Assembly: GCF_021869535.1 (NCBI RefSeq)
Contig: NW_026262668.1
Location: forward strand, 14,120,348-14,184,347
Reading direction: 5' to 3'
Origin: Mytilus californianus
Taxonomy: Eukaryota > Mollusca > Bivalvia > Mytilida > Mytilidae
DNA: 64,000 nt
Shown one piece after another: positions 60,721 to 64,000 of this stretch. The notes beneath the pieces were generated by a model that was given only the letters and a program-made list of their open reading frames with translations, ran no database searches and was not told where the DNA came from. The translations under genes were made by a program, and so were the position numbers. Position 1 is the first letter of the stretch, and every line of letters begins with the position of its first letter.

Positions 60721-60729
60721 GATTATTGG

Positions 60730-61075
60730 TTGCTTAACGTCCAGTGGCAAATGTGTCATGCATGTTCAGGACGGGAACAAATTGACAATAAATCCAATTA
60801 GTAGGTCCTGTAACAGAGGATGTTCGGGATGAAAGTCGGGAAATTTAGACTGCCACTGAAAATGAGAGTATATTGGATATGGACAGAAATTTTGCCTTGC
60901 AACAGGCCACCTACGGACCCTTCAAAAAGCTGTTGCAAGGTTTCTTAGCGTGCAATAAACGTAGCACTCTCTCTACACGCCCCATTCTGACCGGACGTGG
61001 CTGCGTACTTGTACATCCCATACAACCAAACGGACGTCCCACTTTGGCAAGAGTCGGTCAAACAAGGACCAAAAC
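60730..61075 (+). repeat. Dispersed repeat family D, best-preserved copy
   Basis: 'acgtccagtggcaaatgtg', 'aattgacaataaatccaatt', 'cctacggacccttcaaaaag' and 'cgtacttgtacatcccatac'. Other copies are at 9905-10380 and 44690-44930 (minus). The ORFs here are repeat-derived. Confidence 0.75.
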
Positions 61076-61725
61076 AAATAGTAAATGAAACATAAAGGAT
61101 ATATTTTCTGTAAAAAAAAACACATTTACCCGCTTTAATCACTTTGTGTACGTACGTCTTAGTCCAACATGTGTGATCTCACATAAAGATTGTTTACATC
61201 ACGAAAAATTTACTACATATGAAATCCATATCGGTACACTAACATGAAGATTTATGTCCTTTTTTAAAATCCAAAAACAAGAATTTTTGTAAAGTGTCTG
61301 TATATCTAAGTATATATAGATTCCATGTCCACATTTCCGTTGACATTTGGTTTGGCATGTGTATAAAAATGGCTTTAATCTATATTTTGGAATAAAGCAT
61401 TGCAAGGCTAAATTAAACCTTTGTAAAACGAAATAATGCAGGATTGGTAATATATTTTTATCAAAATACTAATTAACCTTCTATGAACTTGTTTATAAGG
61501 TTCTAGCATCTTTTTTTCACGTTTTACCAGAAAAGAAAACTGTTTTTTACATTTTTGATCATATTCACTCGAAAACCACGATCCTAGCCGACACTATACC
61601 TACCGTGCTGAGGACTCTGTTGAAAAATTTGATAATATTACTATGTATAGCTTTAGTCAATGGAACACTTAATGCCATTTGGTATTTTTTTCTCATTCTC
61701 AGTTGATTTGATTCGGGTTGATAAC
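61076..61725. other. Spacer, nothing recognised
   Basis: AT-rich and without domain-bearing ORFs. Confidence 0.4.
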
Positions 61726-61800
61726 CTCATCATAGATACCAGGAATAAATTTTTACAACAGACGCGCGTTTTGTCTACAAAAGACTCATCAGGTAAATGG
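61726..61800 (-). ncRNA. Hammerhead motif, dispersed copy c, degenerate
   Basis: It has 'ctcatcatagataccagg' and then, on the minus strand, CTGATGA, stem II GTCT/AGAC, but AAAA instead of GAAA. The stem III loop GCGC and triplet GUC are kept, and stem I is lost. Predicted inactive. Confidence 0.65.
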
Positions 61801-61833
61801 TGAAATAGCTGTGACCACTGACAAACAACTTAG

Positions 61834-62018
61834 TAGTCGCGGATCCAGTTGGGGGGGGGGGGGGGGGGGGGGGTAGGTGGGCGGAGAGAGGTGGTCTGTG
61901 GGTTAGAACCCCCTTTTTTTGTCGATCAATGCTTTTGAATGGGGAAATATGGTTGAAACCCCCCTCCCTTTTATCCTGAGTTGGAACCACCTTTTATAAA
62001 TGGCTGGATCCGCCCCTG
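61834..62018. mobile_element. Small inverted-repeat element, GCGGATCCAG ends, 5-bp TSD
   Basis: Left TAGTCGCGGATCCAG; right in reverse CAGGGGCGGATCCAG. CTTAG at 61829-61833 and 62019-62023 is a 5-bp target duplication. It contains a run of 23 G at 61851-61873. 'cagggGCGGATCCAG' ends are widespread in animal MITEs by recall. Confidence 0.75.
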
Positions 62019-62417
62019 CTTAGTATGTAAGCAAAGTCTTACACACGACAATTTCCAATTGTTACCACGTATCACACGATTTTAATCTTGACATTGTACT
62101 ACAGTATCAACCGGAGATCGGGAACTATATGACTTCTTTTGTTTTTTTTTTGTGATTTTGTGTTTGTTGTATTAACGTCATTTATTACATTGGTAGCAAT
62201 GAATTATATTGATTTCCAAGTCAAATACAAACCGATAATTTCACATGTGAATTAAACGTGGTTATTTCACTCTCTGACGTCATACAACAATAGGCGTTGT
62301 CAAGACGTCGATAACGTCGGATCAAAACAAATTGTGAATGCGTAGAAAAAAGATATAGTTCCTTACATTTTCTACATTAATTTCATTAAAAAAAGTCATT
62401 TGCCAATGTAATAAAAA
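62019..62417. other. Spacer, nothing recognised
   Basis: AT-rich. No gene or repeat edge seen. Confidence 0.4.
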
Positions 62418-62575
62418 GAATAACTAATCAAAGAATTCAAATATCGAAAAATATTCAACTCGTGACCGAACAACACTGATAATTAACTCATGCGCTACGC
62501 GCATTCGTGAATTAATGTGTTGTTCGGTCACTCGTTGAATATTTTTCTCTATTTGAATTCTTCGATTAGTTATTC
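62418..62575. mobile_element. Fold-back MITE
   Basis: Near-complete palindrome of about 158 bp: GAATAACTAATC, GAATTCAAATA, AAAAATATTCAAC and GTGACCGAACAACAC are mirrored around 62497 (GCGCTACGCGC). Flanks are AT-rich, so a TA or TTA target duplication cannot be fixed. Confidence 0.8.
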
Positions 62576-62849
62576 TATAAGTAGCGTCTTTCAATTTCAT
62601 ATCTGTACTAGAAATAACAAAAACAAATGAATAAAATAATAAACCTCATAAACTTCTCTTTAAAAACAATCACATAAATGAGATGGTACATGATTAAGAA
62701 GTATTATAAATTCATTAATATCATTTGGATATTAATAAAACGTTTGTCGGTCAGATATTAATTCTTATTGTTTTTGAATTTTGTCTTGTTTTGAAAAGAA
62801 TGTATGCTATATTAAATATATTCATGACACAAAGGTGTCTTATGAATAT

Positions 62850-62910
62850 TTTTGTCGTTGAGCGTTTGTCTCTTTGGCGTCTACCCCACATCTCCTTTTA
62901 TTCATTTAAA
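62850..62910. repeat. Dispersed repeat fragment
   Basis: 'gtttgtctctttggcgtcta' and 'cccacatctccttt' resemble the end of mussel repeat family F. Confidence 0.5.
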
Positions 62911-63472
62911 ATCCCCCTACATGAACTTGAAAAAAAAACATAAGAGTGGCCAGTATAAAACATATGCCTTTACCAGCTGATAATTTCCTGTAACAGCGGA
63001 ACATTCTCAAATTCTCTAAAATTTACAATATTGGTGGGATATTGGACAGAAAGGGATTCATGTTAATTCATCTGTGATTGCTATTAAATTACAAATTTCT
63101 TAACACAAAAAAAGCCATACTTCATAAGGTTTTATTGAAACCAATCAATACTATGAATTTAAATGTTGCAATAAGTGGAATTGAATTGTAATTATATCGG
63201 GTTGGATGTTACAATTTTTTATCAAATTTTAATAGATGCAAATTATACATAGTGATAACAATCTAATTTTTATCCAATGGGAATTGTTAATATGTATCAA
63301 CAATACATTTTTTATTACTTATGTTTATTTACAATCAAAACGGTAGACTGCTTCACGGTTAAACAAATTACATAATATCATAAAAACTGTTTGCACCAAA
63401 GCACTACTAAATTAAGTTTCAATTAAACACGAATACATGTTTCAGTTTTACTGGAAATGACGTTGGTGTGTA
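62911..63472. other. Upstream region of the second PAN gene
   Basis: AT-rich. Nothing recognised before the truncated repeat at 63473. Confidence 0.4.
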
Positions 63473-63510
63473 TATAAACTCATCATAGATACCAGGCTTC
63501 AAATTGTGTA
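63473..63510. promoter_or_regulatory. Truncated dispersed repeat supplying TATA-like motifs
   Basis: 'tataaactcatcatagatac' and 'caggcttcaaattgtg' belong to the hammerhead repeat but are cut before the ribozyme. TATATAAA at 63470-63478 and TATATAAAGG at 63509-63518 lie about 95 and 55 bp before the ATG of the PAN exon. A promoter role is conjecture. Confidence 0.35.
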
Positions 63511-63565
63511 TATAAAGGATATCCCTTGCTTTGCTTCTATGGTTTTAAACAGTCCGACAGCAGCT

Positions 63566-63859
63566 ATGCTTCTTTTAGATATATATCCGTTTCTGTCTGT
63601 TTTTCTCATAACTGCATGTCTTTGTGAAGTTCAGATGGGAACTTATAGTGAAAATGATTATCGCAATTCACCGGTGTTAATAACATACAGTGATATGGGA
63701 TTGAAAATGTGTGGTCGTTATTGTCTGTACCATAAATTGTGTACAGCTGTAAATTATAATCCGGTATCTTTAGTATGTGAATTACTTGCTGGATCGGCAA
63801 CGGATCCACACTCAACAGTTCAAGATTTTATATATTCAGCAATCGACACTTGGTCATTG
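63566..63859 (+). CDS. PAN/Apple-like secreted protein, first exon (gene continues beyond window)
   Basis: I choose ATG 63566 because a good signal peptide follows directly (MLLLDIYPFLSVFLITACLC). The open frame 5' of it (from 63506) reads through the repeat. The mature part has MCGRYCLYHKLCTAVNYN...VCELL, the same cysteine pattern as exon 1 at 46650 (CVVRCLSNEKCCAANY). Donor TCATTG|GTAAGC at 63860 gives 98 codons, phase 0. Downstream exons are outside the window, so whether it also carries a lectin domain is unknown. It is a paralogue in the opposite orientation, 17 kb away. Confidence 0.75.
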
Positions 63860-64000
63860 GTAAGCTGGTTACTTTTATTGATAAATCATGGCGCGACCAA
63901 AAACTTCTATCGTTGAAGATATTATTATCTTTTAGAGTGAACCCTAAAAAGTCTGTAAGACAGTAAAAAGTAAAATCACAAAAATACTGAACTCCGAGGA

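Overview
This window looks like nuclear DNA of a marine mussel (Mytilidae, probably Mytilus). It is AT-rich, has spliced exons and no bacterial gene layout. It is packed with dispersed repeats I recognise from Mytilus-type genomes, for example the 'atcatagataccagg' repeat near 0.7, 34.7, 61.7 and 63.5 kb. That assignment rests on recall, not on a search. Only two host genes are visible. About 60% of the window is tandem or mobile DNA.

Host genes. Four minus-strand exons fit one secreted PAN/Apple plus C-type-lectin gene of about 40 kb: 46650-46326, 42964-42918, 36119-36038 and 6830-6607. All junctions have GT/AG signals, the phases match (1, 0, 1), and the sum is 678 nt, or 225 residues plus a stop. 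Its introns hold most of the window's repeats. At the right edge, 63566-63859 (+) is the first exon (signal peptide plus PAN-like domain) of a related gene that leaves the window.

Region by region. 0-6.3 kb: 28-bp-type minisatellites and two copies of a 430-450 bp TA-flanked MITE. 6.6-36.1 kb: the last intron of the lectin gene, with a 1.47-kb Ginger-like element (9263-10730) and then a 23.6-kb satellite (10731-34320) of about 44 units of 538-540 bp. 36.1-42.9 kb: a reverse-transcriptase relic and a 5.5-kb array of 29-bp units. 43.0-46.3 kb: a second Ginger-like element carrying a decayed integrase ORF and a SINE. 47.7-51.9 kb: two LINE fragments back to back, one split by a 1.78-kb palindromic element with a perfect 9-bp target duplication. 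52.9-63.5 kb: a perfect 67-bp hairpin, dispersed repeats, a 30-bp minisatellite, a Merlin-type transposase ORF and several small inverted-repeat elements.

Main discovery. Every unit of the 539-bp satellite carries a plus-strand type-I hammerhead ribozyme motif: core CTGANGA and GAAA, a 4-bp stem II, a very short stem III, a 6-bp stem I and cleavage triplet AUA. By my reading, 37 of 44 copies keep the full core. The dispersed 'atcatagataccagg' repeat carries a related hammerhead on the minus strand, and the stems of the two families covary. The array therefore resembles a giant retrozyme-like satellite inside an intron of an immune-type lectin gene, in antisense to that gene.
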